Assembly: GCF_029625215.1 (NCBI RefSeq)
Contig: NZ_CP121197.1
Location: 992,001-1,056,000 of the forward strand
Source of the DNA: Aurantibacillus circumpalustris
GTDB lineage: Bacteria > Bacteroidota > Bacteroidia > B-17B0 > Aurantibacillaceae
Length of the DNA: 64,000 nucleotides
Reading direction: 5' to 3'
Below are positions 18,520 to 27,363 of this stretch, in pieces (positions within the stretch are counted from its first letter, which is position 1; each line of letters starts with the position of its first letter). The notes beneath the pieces are model-generated. The model was not told where the DNA came from. It made no database searches and saw nothing but the letters and a program-made list of their open reading frames with translations. The translations under genes were made by a program, and so were the position numbers.

Positions 18520-21500
18520 TTAGTAACCTAGTGCCGGCCCAAGCCACTTCTCAGCCTCTTCAAATCTCATGCTTTTACGTTTTGCGTAATCTTTGACTTG
18601 GTCTTTGGTTATTTTTCCAACACCAAAATAATGTGCTTGTGGATGCCCAAAGTATAACCCGCTCACGGCAGCTGTTGGCACCATGGCTAAACTGTCGGTA
18701 AGTTTTATGCCGGTGTTTTTTTCAACGTCCAACAATTTCCAAATGGTGAGTTTTTCTGTATGATCAGGTTGTGCTGGATAACCTGGCGCGGGACGAATAC
18801 CGGCATACTCTTCTTTGATTAATTCTTCGTTGCTAAACGTTTCGTTTTTCGCATAACCCCAATATTCTTTGCGTACTTTTTTGTGAAGTAATTCTGTGAA
18901 AGCTTCCGCCAAACGATCGGCAATGGCTTTCAACATAATGGCACTGTAATCGTCGTGATCTTTTTCAAAACGAGCTACGTGTTCGTCAATGCCAATACCA
19001 GTAGTGGAAGCAAAGGCACCAAGATAATCTGTTGTTGGTGTGTTAGAACCATTTTTCGGTTTAATAAAATCGGCAAGCGCAATATTGTATTGACCCGCAG
19101 GTTTTTTGGTTTGTTGACGAATAGAATGAAAAAGGTATTTATTTGTTCGGCCATTTTCATACACCACTTCAATATCATCATCATTAACCGCTTGCGCAGG
19201 ATAAATCCCAAATACCGCATTGGCTGTTAACCATTTTTCTGAGATGATTTTTTTAAGCATGTTTTGTGCATCGTCAAATAATTTTTGCGCTTCTGCGCCA
19301 CGTGTTGGATCTTTTAAGATTTTTGGATAAGAACCTTTCATTTCCCAACTGTGGAAAAACGGCGTCCAGTCGATGTATTCAGAAATTTCTTTTAAATCGT
19401 AGTTGCTAAATACTTTGTTTCCAATAAAACTCGGTTTGGTTATTTCTGTTTTATTCCAATCGATTGGGAATTTATTTTGACGCGCTTCTTCCATCGAAAT
19501 AAATTTATTTTGCGACTGAGCATTTTTATTTTGTTCACGTACACGATCGTAATCTTTTTTAACTTCCAACATAAAATCGTCACGCAATTCATTTGAAATT
19601 AAACTGCTTGCCACAGGAACTGATTTACTTGCATCGTTCACATGTACTACCGGACCAGAATAATTTTGCGCAATCTTCACCGCAGTATGCACTTTAGAAG
19701 TGGTTGCTCCTCCAATCAATAAAGGTGTTTTAAAACTTAAGCGTTCCATTTCTTTGGCAACGTGCACCATTTCATCTAGCGATGGCGTTATCAATCCACT
19801 TAAGCCAATAACATCCACATTGTGTTTTTTAGCTTCTTCTAAAATTTTATCAGCAGAAACCATTACCCCTAAATCGATTATTTCGTAATTGTTACAAGCT
19901 AAAACAACGCCCACAATGTTTTTTCCAATATCATGCACATCGCCCTTAACTGTCGCCATTAAAATTTTACCAGCATTTGTTCTGCCATCTCCAACAATGC
20001 CCGCTTTGGCATTATCTTCTTTTTCTTTTAATAAATAAGGTTCTAAATAGGCAACAGCTTTTTTCATCACACGCGCACTTTTTACAACTTGCGGTAAAAA
20101 CATTTTTCCGCTTCCAAATAAATCGCCCACAATGTTCATGCCCGCCATAAGCGGACCTTCAATCACGTGCAACGGTCTCCCTAATTTTTGTCTGGCTTCT
20201 TCTGTATCAACGTCAATATATTCTACTAAGCCTTTTACAAGGGCATGACTTAAACGTTCTTCTACTGTTCCTTTGCGCCAAGCTTCGTCTTTTTCGGTTT
20301 TTTCTTTAGTAATTCCTTTTAAAGATTCAGCATGCTCCACTAAACGCTCTGTAGCATCATCGCGGCGATTCAATAAAACGTCTTCAACTAATTCGAGTAA
20401 TGTTTTATCAATATCGTCGTAAACCTGTAATTGAGCAGGATTCACAATTCCCATGTCCATTCCGTTTTTAACAGCATGGTATAAAAAAGCACTGTGTATG
20501 GCTTCACGCACATGATCATTCCCTCTGAAAGAAAAGGACACATTACTCACTCCACCGCTTACTTTTGCAAATGGAAGATTTTCTTTAATCCATTTTGTAG
20601 AATTAAAAAAATCAAGAGCGTTCAAACGATGTTCCTCCATGCCTGTAGCTACTGGAAAAATATTAGGATCGAAAATAATATCCTGTGGGGGAAATTTTAC
20701 TTTATCAACGAGAATATAGTAAGCGCGTTTGCAAATTTCTTTTCGTCTTTCAAGTGTATCGGCCTGACCAACCTCATCAAAAGCCATCACAATTACAGCT
20801 GCACCGTATTGTTTTACTTTGTTTGCTTGTTCAATAAATTTTTCTTCGCCTTCTTTTAAAGAAATGGAATTGACGATTGCTTTTCCTTGCACACATTTTA
20901 AACCCGCTTCAATCACGCTCCATTTAGAAGAATCGATCATAATAGGGACGCGACAAATATCCGGTTCAGAGGCAATTAAGTTGAGAAAAGTTGTCATAGC
21001 CGCTTCACCATCTAACATGCCTTCGTCCATGTTCACATCAATAACCTGTGCACCGCCATCTACTTGGTCTTTTGCGATAGACAAAGCCTCTTCATAATTT
21101 CCTTCTTTAATTAAACGCAGAAATTTTTTGGAGCCAGTAACATTTGTTCTTTCGCCTACATTTAAAAAATTACTTTCAGCAGTTAATGTGTATGGCTCTA
21201 AACCACTTAGATGCATCAAGCTATCGCGTTGAGGTTTTTTGCGAGGCTTGGCGTCTTTTGCTAACTCAGCGATACGTTTAATGTGTGAAGGTGTTGTTCC
21301 GCAGCAACCACCTACAATATTTAAGAAACCGGCGTTTAAAAAATCTTCAATTTGGTGTCCCATTTCATGCGCGTCCTGATCGTATTCACCAAATTGATTT
21401 GGTAAACCGGCATTAGGATAAGCGCTTACGTAAAAAGGAGCTTTATCAGAAAGTTCTTCTAAATAAGGACGCATGTCTTTTGCACCCAATGCACAATTTA

Positions 21501-22230
21501 ACCCCACACTTAAAAGTTCAACGTGAGAAACAGAATTTAAAAAAGCTTCTGTGGTTTGTCCTGATAAAGTTCTGCCACTGGCATCGGTAATCGTTCCCGA
21601 AACCATCACTGGCATTTTTTTGTTTATCGAGGCGCAATAATTTTGAATCGCATACAATGCCGCTTTGGCATTGAGTGTATCAAAAATAGTTTCAATTAAA
21701 AGTAAATCGGCGCCACCGTCAATCAATCCTTTTACTTGTTCGGTATAAGCAGTCGATAGTTCATCAAAAGTAATCGCGCGATAACCAGGATCGTTTACGT
21801 TAGGAGATAAAGAAAGCGTGCGGTTAGTGGGACCAATTGCTCCCGCTACAAACTTTGGAATGTGTGCAAATTCCGGAAACTCTTTTTTAAATTCAACTAT
21901 CGCTTCTTTAGCAATCTTAGCTGATTCATAATTGAGTTCATACACAAACTCTTGCATATCGTAATCGGCCATAGCAATAGAGGTATCGCTAAAAGTGTTG
22001 GTTTCAATGATGTCCGCACCGGCCTTTAAATATTCTTTATGAATGGTTTTAATTATAACAGGTTGGGTAATCGACAATAAGTCGTTATTGCCTTGCAGAT
22101 CTTTGTGCCAATCGGCAAAGCGTTTCCCGCGGAAATCTTTTTCCGTTAATTTGTACTGTTGAATCATGCTGCCCATGGCGCCATCAATAACCAGTACGCG
22201 TTTTTCTAGTTCTTCTTGTATCGTATTCAT
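18520..22230 (-). CDS. metH: Cobalamin-dependent methionine synthase (MetH), full length
   Basis: Transfers a methyl group from 5-methyl-THF to homocysteine through cobalamin. All four modules are fused in 1236 residues (E. coli MetH is 1227). The homocysteine domain has [13 protein letters not shown] and zinc ligands around GLNCALGA and GGCCGTTP. The pterin domain has [13 protein letters not shown]. The B12 domain has [14 protein letters not shown] with the axial His. The C-terminal activation domain has [17 protein letters not shown]. Expression is probably limited by SAM through the riboswitch directly upstream. It needs B12, but no B12 synthesis or uptake gene is in the window. Confidence 0.97.
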   Translation of the reverse strand: MNTIQEELEKRVLVIDGAMGSMIQQYKLTEKDFRGKRFADWHKDLQGNNDLLSITQPVIIKTIHKEYLKAGADIIETNTFSDTSIAMADYDMQEFVYELNYESAKIAKEAIVEFKKEFPEFAHIPKFVAGAIGPTNRTLSLSPNVNDPGYRAITFDELSTAYTEQVKGLIDGGADLLLIETIFDTLNAKAALYAIQNYCASINKKMPVMVSGTITDASGRTLSGQTTEAFLNSVSHVELLSVGLNCALGAKDMRPYLEELSDKAPFYVSAYPNAGLPNQFGEYDQDAHEMGHQIEDFLNAGFLNIVGGCCGTTPSHIKRIAELAKDAKPRKKPQRDSLMHLSGLEPYTLTAESNFLNVGERTNVTGSKKFLRLIKEGNYEEALSIAKDQVDGGAQVIDVNMDEGMLDGEAAMTTFLNLIASEPDICRVPIMIDSSKWSVIEAGLKCVQGKAIVNSISLKEGEEKFIEQANKVKQYGAAVIVMAFDEVGQADTLERRKEICKRAYYILVDKVKFPPQDIIFDPNIFPVATGMEEHRLNALDFFNSTKWIKENLPFAKVSGGVSNVSFSFRGNDHVREAIHSAFLYHAVKNGMDMGIVNPAQLQVYDDIDKTLLELVEDVLLNRRDDATERLVEHAESLKGITKEKTEKDEAWRKGTVEERLSHALVKGLVEYIDVDTEEARQKLGRPLHVIEGPLMAGMNIVGDLFGSGKMFLPQVVKSARVMKKAVAYLEPYLLKEKEDNAKAGIVGDGRTNAGKILMATVKGDVHDIGKNIVGVVLACNNYEIIDLGVMVSADKILEEAKKHNVDVIGLSGLITPSLDEMVHVAKEMERLSFKTPLLIGGATTSKVHTAVKIAQNYSGPVVHVNDASKSVPVASSLISNELRDDFMLEVKKDYDRVREQNKNAQSQNKFISMEEARQNKFPIDWNKTEITKPSFIGNKVFSNYDLKEISEYIDWTPFFHSWEMKGSYPKILKDPTRGAEAQKLFDDAQNMLKKIISEKWLTANAVFGIYPAQAVNDDDIEVVYENGRTNKYLFHSIRQQTKKPAGQYNIALADFIKPKNGSNTPTTDYLGAFASTTGIGIDEHVARFEKDHDDYSAIMLKAIADRLAEAFTELLHKKVRKEYWGYAKNETFSNEELIKEEYAGIRPAPGYPAQPDHTEKLTIWKLLDVEKNTGIKLTDSLAMVPTAAVSGLYFGHPQAHYFGVGKITKDQVKDYAKRKSMRFEEAEKWLGPALGY

Positions 22231-22272
22231 ATATAAAATAAAAATCCCTTCCGTTTTTTATCGGAAGGGATT
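22231..22272 (-). terminator. Riboswitch-controlled terminator before metH
   Basis: Perfect 11-bp stem (AATCCCTTCCG / CGGAAGGGATT on the minus strand) with an 8-nt loop, followed by TTTATTTTATAT and then the metH ATG. A terminator in a 5' leader is only useful if regulated. ACTAAT at its 5' edge (22270-22275) can pair with ATTAGT just after the aptamer (22299-22304), giving an alternative antiterminator. Confidence 0.8.
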
Positions 22273-22310
22273 AGTTTATGTTTTGTTTAAAATGTTTGAC
22301 TAATGTGCTC

Positions 22311-22484
22311 CGACTTATTTTTCCAAACTATGTTTGGACGAATTCCCACCTTCTTTTAAAGAATGAAAAATGAAAAATTGAAAATGAAAAATTGAAATTC
22401 TTCATTTTTAACTCTTAATTCTTAACTAATTAAAGGGTTGGTAAAGCTTCAAAGGGCGTATCCCTCAGCTTTTCTTAATAAGTG
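22311..22484 (-). promoter_or_regulatory. SAM-I riboswitch (S-box) in the metH leader
   Basis: Reading the minus strand, the aptamer starts ACTTATTAAGA, then the P2/kink-turn block GCTGAGGGATACGCCC, TTTGAAGC and CCAACC, and ends with GGTGGGAATTC, the hairpin CCAAAC-ATA-GTTTGG and AATAAGT. The first and last segments pair (P1). These match the SAM-I consensus in order. A long A/T-rich arm separates the two halves. Binding of S-adenosylmethionine should stabilise P1 and let the terminator next to metH form, shutting off the gene when SAM is abundant. Confidence 0.85.
22361..22410. repeat. A-rich low-complexity repeat inside the riboswitch arm
   Basis: Tandem, slightly varied units of GAAAAATGAAAAATT and GAAAATGAAAAATTG, followed by a partial inverted copy (CTTCATTTTTAA). 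It lies in the variable P3 region of the SAM-I aptamer and makes the arm unusually long. Confidence 0.7.
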
Positions 22485-22502
22485 TTTTTAAAGAACGAGG
22501 AT

Positions 22503-22533
22503 CAAAGATATTACATTTTAACTGAATTCACAA
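22503..22533 (-). promoter_or_regulatory. Promoter of the metH leader
   Basis: On the minus strand TTG (22533-22531), 20 nt, TATCTTTG (22510-22503). Transcription would start just before the aptamer (5' edge 22484). The rest of the intergenic stretch up to 22687 shows nothing else recognisable. Confidence 0.7.
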
Positions 22534-22687
22534 TTGTGGCTATAGATTTTTTATAAATTAGGCACACAAGCTTATTATGATAAATGTTAAAAGAAAAAGC
22601 TAAGAGTAAAAAACACCTAACTTAGTGTGTAGTTCAAAATCAACGTAGTCTATTAATTGAATCGAGTTAACCATTAAAATTTTACCC

Positions 22688-25600
22688 ATGAAAAACATCT
22701 TCTCTTTTACAGGCCGTTTCATTTTTCATTTTTTGTTAGTGTTGGCTTCGATGTTCAATGTCGCTTATAGCAAAGACGGAGATAAAGGGCTCTCGCAAAA
22801 AAAGCAAAAGCCCAACGGCACGCTGAATGAAATGGAACAAGCCAATAATTGGCTCCAAAATCAAGCAGTAGAATTTTTGGAGAACAAAGGGCAGATAATG
22901 AACTCGGACAACAAACCAGCCTTAGACGTTCTTTTTAAAGCGGAAGCACCTGGAGTGGATATTTATGTTACTAAAACAGGAATTTCTTATGTTTTTTTGA
23001 AGTATGGAGAGATTGAAAAGGAAAGTAAAAAAGACAAGGATGAAGAATATTACAATGAAGAAGAGAACATTAAAATAAGTTATGAGCGCATCGATTTAAA
23101 TTTAGAAGGCTCTAAGATCTTAACAGAAAACATTATTAAGGAAGACGCCGGCATTGCCTACTACAACTATATTTTGGAAAAAGGCACGACTTATTCTCAT
23201 GTAAAAAAATACAAAAAAATTACGGTTAGAAATGTTTATCCTGGAATTGATTGGGTTCTCTATAATTCTAGCGGCACTGGATTTAAGTATGATTTTATTG
23301 TTCATCCGGGTGCGGATTTAAGCCAAATTCAAATGGTTTACAATAGCAAAAAGGAAATAGTGCTAGATGATAAAGGCAATTTAAACATCGTGGGTATAAA
23401 TGGAAAAATACAGGAAAAAGCACCTTATAGTTATTTTTCTGAAAGCAAAAACAAAGTTGAAAGTAGTTTTAAATTAATATCGTCTAAAAAAAAATCAGGC
23501 AGGAACCAAACCAACATAGGTTTTGATATTCCAGGTGTTCAAACACTGACACAAACTTTAATTATTGATCCTCAATTAGTTTGGGCAACTTTTTACGGCG
23601 GCACAAGCTACGAAGGAACATACGCAATAGATACCGATCAATTAGGAAATGTTTTTTTGTGCGGTTATTTGGGCAGTAACAATTTTCCAGTGCAATCAAT
23701 GGGTACGTATTTTCAATCAACATGGTCATCAGGCGTCGGATTTGTTGTGAAGTTTAATAATACTGGCACACTTTTATGGTCAACTTATTTTGGTCCGGCA
23801 CAGGTTAACTATCTTGCTACAGATAATCAGGGAAATGTGTTTTTATGCGGGTCATCAAGTTCATCATTATTTCCAACGGTTACTGCGAACACTTATTTTC
23901 AAGCGAATACAGGTGGAGGTACAGATGCTTTTATTTCGAAATTTGATAATCTGGGAAACTGTGTGTGGTCTACTTTTTATGGTGGCACTAGCTCAGACTT
24001 TGCCACTGGTGTCTGCACAGATATTACTGGTAACGCATTTTTGATTGGAACCACAAATTCCGCAAATTTTCCTATTCAAAATTCAGGTAGCTATTTTGAG
24101 TCTTCAATAACTGGAAATAACAGTGGATTTATTGTAAAATTTGACAATTCTGGTAACCGTTTATGGGCAACGTATTTAAAAGGGCTTACTCAGCCTATAG
24201 GAACAACGGACATTAAGGGAAATGTTTACATAACAAGTTCAAGCAGCACTTTGATTCCATTGTACAATCCAGGAGGTTCTTCCTATTTTCAGGGAACTAT
24301 TTCAGGCACAAACGATGCGAGTATACTCAAATTTGACAACCTAGGAAATCAACTTTGGGGAACCTATTATGGCGGTAGTGCAGGAACTGATCAGGCAAAA
24401 AGTTTGGCCGCGGATAAATTTGGGAACATTTTTGTTTGTGGCGTAACAACGTCAACCGATTTTCCTGTTCAAAACGCAGGATCATATTATCAGCCGACCA
24501 TGACTGGCCCGCAGTACGATGTATTTATTTTAAAATTTGATAGTACTTCAACCAGAAAATGGGCGACCTATGTTGGCGGTAGCAGAAACGATTATCAGTC
24601 GGAAAACGATAATTTAACCATTGATACTTGTGGTAATGTGTTTCTAGGTTTTACAACACAGTCCCGTAATATACCTCTTCAATCTGCCTGTGATGGAGGT
24701 ATGTTTGATAATAGTATCGACACATCAGTAAGTATAAATTATGATAATGTTTATTTGGCGCGTTTTTCGAATAGCGGAGACCTTTTATGGTCAACCTATT
24801 TTGGTGGTGATGGCCGAAGTTTTAGAACAACGTTAGGAGCAGATAAATTTGGCAATGTGTTTTTCAGCGGAGAATGGAACGGGGTTGTTAATCCGGCAAC
24901 GTATCCTTTGGTGTATCCTCCAAGTCCAACATACACATCTGGATTTATGGGATATGAAGATTTATACGTTGCTAAATTTACAAATAACCTTAGTGTCCAG
25001 AGTTTTTCGTATGGAAGCATTTGTGTAAACCAAACAAATCCATTACCTGTTTTAGCGCCTGGTTTTTTGAGCGGAGGAACGTTTAGCGCTTCCCCGGGTT
25101 TAACTATAAATCCGCTTACCGGACAATTAACGCCTTCTGTTTCTGCCATAGGGACTTATACAATTACCTATCATATGACGCCTTGCTATTGCCCTGGCGC
25201 AGTTTTGGTTAAAGTAGGAACGAGCACGGTTTCTTTATTAGCTGCTCCTGCGCTTAGCCTGTCAGGTAAAACAAGTATTTGTTTAAAAGAAAGTGTAACG
25301 TATACAGCCAGTGGTGCCCCAACATATACTTGGAACACCGGCGCACACAGCACTACTGTGAATGTTATTCCAACTACCACTGCCACTATTGTTTATACAG
25401 TGAGCAGTGCTGGCAGTAGCGGCTGCGTCTCCAAAAAAACAATCACCATAACAGTAAATAAATGTACAGGATTAGAAGACATTGAAATGAACGGTATTAA
25501 AATTTTAATTTATCCAAATCCGAATTCAGGGTATTTTACAATTTCATCAAATGCTGATATCGATTTAGAACTTACAAATGAATTAGGCCAAGTAGTAAGA

Positions 25601-25726
25601 CAAATAAGGTTGTCAGAAAAAAACGAAAGAAAATCTGAAATTCAGAATATATCGCCAGGGGTTTATTTTATGAAAGATAAAAACTCAAAACAAACAAGTA
25701 ATTACAAAATTGTAGTAACGAATTAA
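22688..25726 (+). CDS. T9SS-secreted SBBP beta-propeller protein
   Basis: A 1012-residue secreted protein. The signal peptide ends near VAYSK. Residues ~55-290 form the N-terminal domain usual in this family ('FLENKGQIMNSDNKPALDVLFKA', 'GIAYYNYILEKGTTYSHVKKYKKITVRNVYPGID', 'YDFIVHPGAD'). Then come about seven SBBP repeats, each marked by W-S/A/G-T-Y/F-Y/F-GG and 'DxxGNVFLCG', forming a beta-propeller up to ~residue 770. Ig-like segments and a type A T9SS domain (IYPNPNSGYFTISSNAD ... SPGVYFMKDKNSKQ) end the chain. A surface or released structural/adhesive protein; substrate unknown. Confidence 0.86.
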   Translation: MKNIFSFTGRFIFHFLLVLASMFNVAYSKDGDKGLSQKKQKPNGTLNEMEQANNWLQNQAVEFLENKGQIMNSDNKPALDVLFKAEAPGVDIYVTKTGISYVFLKYGEIEKESKKDKDEEYYNEEENIKISYERIDLNLEGSKILTENIIKEDAGIAYYNYILEKGTTYSHVKKYKKITVRNVYPGIDWVLYNSSGTGFKYDFIVHPGADLSQIQMVYNSKKEIVLDDKGNLNIVGINGKIQEKAPYSYFSESKNKVESSFKLISSKKKSGRNQTNIGFDIPGVQTLTQTLIIDPQLVWATFYGGTSYEGTYAIDTDQLGNVFLCGYLGSNNFPVQSMGTYFQSTWSSGVGFVVKFNNTGTLLWSTYFGPAQVNYLATDNQGNVFLCGSSSSSLFPTVTANTYFQANTGGGTDAFISKFDNLGNCVWSTFYGGTSSDFATGVCTDITGNAFLIGTTNSANFPIQNSGSYFESSITGNNSGFIVKFDNSGNRLWATYLKGLTQPIGTTDIKGNVYITSSSSTLIPLYNPGGSSYFQGTISGTNDASILKFDNLGNQLWGTYYGGSAGTDQAKSLAADKFGNIFVCGVTTSTDFPVQNAGSYYQPTMTGPQYDVFILKFDSTSTRKWATYVGGSRNDYQSENDNLTIDTCGNVFLGFTTQSRNIPLQSACDGGMFDNSIDTSVSINYDNVYLARFSNSGDLLWSTYFGGDGRSFRTTLGADKFGNVFFSGEWNGVVNPATYPLVYPPSPTYTSGFMGYEDLYVAKFTNNLSVQSFSYGSICVNQTNPLPVLAPGFLSGGTFSASPGLTINPLTGQLTPSVSAIGTYTITYHMTPCYCPGAVLVKVGTSTVSLLAAPALSLSGKTSICLKESVTYTASGAPTYTWNTGAHSTTVNVIPTTTATIVYTVSSAGSSGCVSKKTITITVNKCTGLEDIEMNGIKILIYPNPNSGYFTISSNADIDLELTNELGQVVRQIRLSEKNERKSEIQNISPGVYFMKDKNSKQTSNYKIVVTN

Positions 25727-25731
25727 TTTTT

Positions 25732-26151
25732 ATGTCAAAACTAATTTTTACGTTTTGTTGTTTGTTTTTTACAACAAAAATTGTTTCGCAAAAACAGTAT
25801 ACCGAGGTTATCGCTCTCATGAAAATTCAAGAGGAGTGTTGGAACAGGGGTGACATACATGGTTTTATGAATTATTATTGGAAAAGTGATAGCCTTAAAT
25901 TTATTGGAAGCAAAGGGATAACCTATGGCTGGCAGAGAACGTTGGACAACTATCTTAAATCGTATCCTGATAAAGCAACTATGGGAATTTTAAAATTTAC
26001 CATTAAAGAAGCAACGCAACTTTCTCCTACAAGTATTTATGTGATCGGACAATGGGAATTAGAAAAGGAGAAACCTGTTGGTGGTTATTTCACTTTGCTT
26101 TGGAAAAAAATAAAAGACAAGTGGGTGATTGTTGCGGATCATACGAGTTAA
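25732..26151 (+). CDS. Exported NTF2-like (DUF4440/SnoaL-type) protein
   Basis: A 139-residue protein with signal peptide (ends TKIVSQ). The body has the cone-shaped NTF2-like pattern: 'YTEVIALMKIQEECWNRGDIHGFMNYYWKSDSLKFIGSKG', then strands ending 'GYFTLLWKKIKDKWVIVADHTS'. Members of this group include ketosteroid-isomerase-like enzymes and non-enzymatic binding domains; no catalytic residue can be assigned. It starts 5 nt after the SBBP gene, probably by co-transcription. Confidence 0.75.
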   Translation: MSKLIFTFCCLFFTTKIVSQKQYTEVIALMKIQEECWNRGDIHGFMNYYWKSDSLKFIGSKGITYGWQRTLDNYLKSYPDKATMGILKFTIKEATQLSPTSIYVIGQWELEKEKPVGGYFTLLWKKIKDKWVIVADHTS

Positions 26152-26154
26152 TGC

Positions 26155-26203
26155 AAATGTAAAAGGGAAGATGGAAAATGTAAGACGGAAGATGTGAAAT
26201 GGA
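26155..26203 (+). repeat. Purine-rich degenerate repeat before the DUF1653 gene
   Basis: Several loosely repeated units of 'GGAAGATG' and 'GTAAGACGGAAGATGTGAAATGG'. The next gene's start codon lies at its 3' end. Confidence 0.45.
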
Positions 26204-26405
26204 AAAGGGTTTGTACAAACATTATAAAGGTAAAATTTACGAAGTTATTGGTGTTGCGAAACACAGCGAAACGCTTGAAGAAATGGTTGTATACAGAGCA
26301 ATGTACCAAGAAGAGGGTAAAAATCTTTGGGTGCGACCAAGAATAATGTTTCAGGAAAAGATAATTATTGATGGTATTGAAATGCCTAGGTTTTCCAAAT
26401 TATAA
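26199..26405 (+). CDS. DUF1653 family small protein
   Basis: A 68-residue soluble protein matching the DUF1653 pattern: GLYKHYKGKIYEVIGVAKHSETLEEMVVYRAMY ... LWVRPRIMFQEKI. The family is common in bacteria and has an SH3-like small beta barrel; the function is unknown. Start chosen at the ATG (MEKGLYKHYKG), which agrees with the family's usual N-terminus. It stands between the NTF2-like gene and uppS. The 209 nt after it hold an 8-bp inverted repeat with a long loop but no clear terminator. Confidence 0.8.
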   Translation: MEKGLYKHYKGKIYEVIGVAKHSETLEEMVVYRAMYQEEGKNLWVRPRIMFQEKIIIDGIEMPRFSKL

Positions 26406-26589
26406 TCAAGTATTAAGTTACAGTTGTTAGCACATACTTGCCGAAGACTTTATACAACTGTGTTTTAAACAATTTTAATAAACGCTCTGTAACTATTTAA
26501 AGCTAAAATGCGTCTTAAGGCAAGGTATGCCATCATTGTTAAAATTATAAAAACGGTTTAATTTAATTAGCTGATTTTTACTATTTTAC

Positions 26590-26597
26590 TATCTTTG
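26590..26597 (+). promoter_or_regulatory. -7 box (TATCTTTG) for uppS-bamA-ompH
   Basis: A perfect TAnnTTTG match 17 nt before the uppS ATG. The -33 position holds TTAG (19 nt upstream), a weak match to TTTG. Confidence 0.5.
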
Positions 26598-26614
26598 CCC
26601 ACCCCTTTTTGAGC

Positions 26615-27361
26615 ATGGATTTAAGAGATTCTATTGATAAAAACAACATACCAAAGCATATTGCCATCATAATGGATGGGAACGGGCGCTGGGCAAAACA
26701 ACATGGAGAAGACCGCATTTTTGGTCACCATGAGGGCGTAAATTCTGTTCGAGAGATTGTTGAAGCTTGTGGTGAGGTAGGTGTGAAATATTTAACGCTT
26801 TATGCTTTTAGTACAGAAAACTGGAATCGTCCAAAAGAAGAGGTGGATGCATTGATGGAACTTTTGGTTTCAACAATTAGCTTGGAAGCCCAAAATCTTC
26901 ACAAAAAAGGTGTGAGGATGCAGGTTATAGGTGATACAGCAAGTTTACCTGCTTCCTGTCAAAAAGAATTACAAGAATCTATTGATCTTACCGCAAACAA
27001 TACCACCGTTACACTCATTTTAGCATTGAGTTACTCAAGCAAGTGGGAAATAACCGAAGCAGTGAAAAAAATTGCCGCACAAGTTGAAAAAGGAGAGTTA
27101 AAAATAAACGAGATTACCTCACGTTTATTAGATGAGAACATGAACACCAAAGATTTTCCTGATCCCGAATTAATGATTAGAACGAGTGGCGAAAACAGGA
27201 TTAGCAATTTTTTACTTTGGCAACTGGCTTACGCAGAGTTTTATTTTACGGAGGTTCTTTGGCCTGACTTCAGAAAACAAGAATTTTATAAAGCGATTAT
27301 ATCTTATCAAAATCGGGAACGCCGTTTTGGTAAAACCAGCGAACAAATATCTAACAACTAA
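26615..27361 (+). CDS. uppS: Undecaprenyl diphosphate synthase (isoprenyl transferase)
   Basis: cis-prenyltransferase that makes the C55 lipid carrier for peptidoglycan and surface polysaccharides. With the ATG at 26615 the protein has 248 residues, normal for UppS. Motifs: HIAIIMDGNGRWAK (catalytic Asp), GHHEGVNSVREIVEACGEVGVKYLTLYAFSTENWNRP, and near the C-terminus DPELMIRTSGENRISNFLLWQLAYAEFYF. The stop codon is 2 nt from the bamA start, so the two are co-transcribed, a common order in Bacteroidota. Confidence 0.95.
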   Translation: MDLRDSIDKNNIPKHIAIIMDGNGRWAKQHGEDRIFGHHEGVNSVREIVEACGEVGVKYLTLYAFSTENWNRPKEEVDALMELLVSTISLEAQNLHKKGVRMQVIGDTASLPASCQKELQESIDLTANNTTVTLILALSYSSKWEITEAVKKIAAQVEKGELKINEITSRLLDENMNTKDFPDPELMIRTSGENRISNFLLWQLAYAEFYFTEVLWPDFRKQEFYKAIISYQNRERRFGKTSEQISNN

Positions 27362-27363
27362 TT

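Noticed and set aside
19700-21097. Several plus-strand open frames of 60-120 codons inside metH, and similar ones inside other genes.
   Set aside because: They are antisense or out-of-frame shadows of strongly conserved genes and show no signal, motif or start context of their own.
22311-22484. Cobalamin riboswitch before metH (the enzyme uses B12, and a segment AAGTCGGAGCAC resembled a B12 box).
   Set aside because: The full minus-strand sequence fits the SAM-I order (P1, GAGGGA/GCCC kink-turn block, CCAACC, GGTGGGAATTC, closing P1), and the rest of the B12 aptamer core is absent.
26420-26461. Terminator after the DUF1653 gene (ACAGTTGT / ACAACTGT).
   Set aside because: 8-bp arms with a 26-nt loop and only a short T stretch afterwards; too weak to call.
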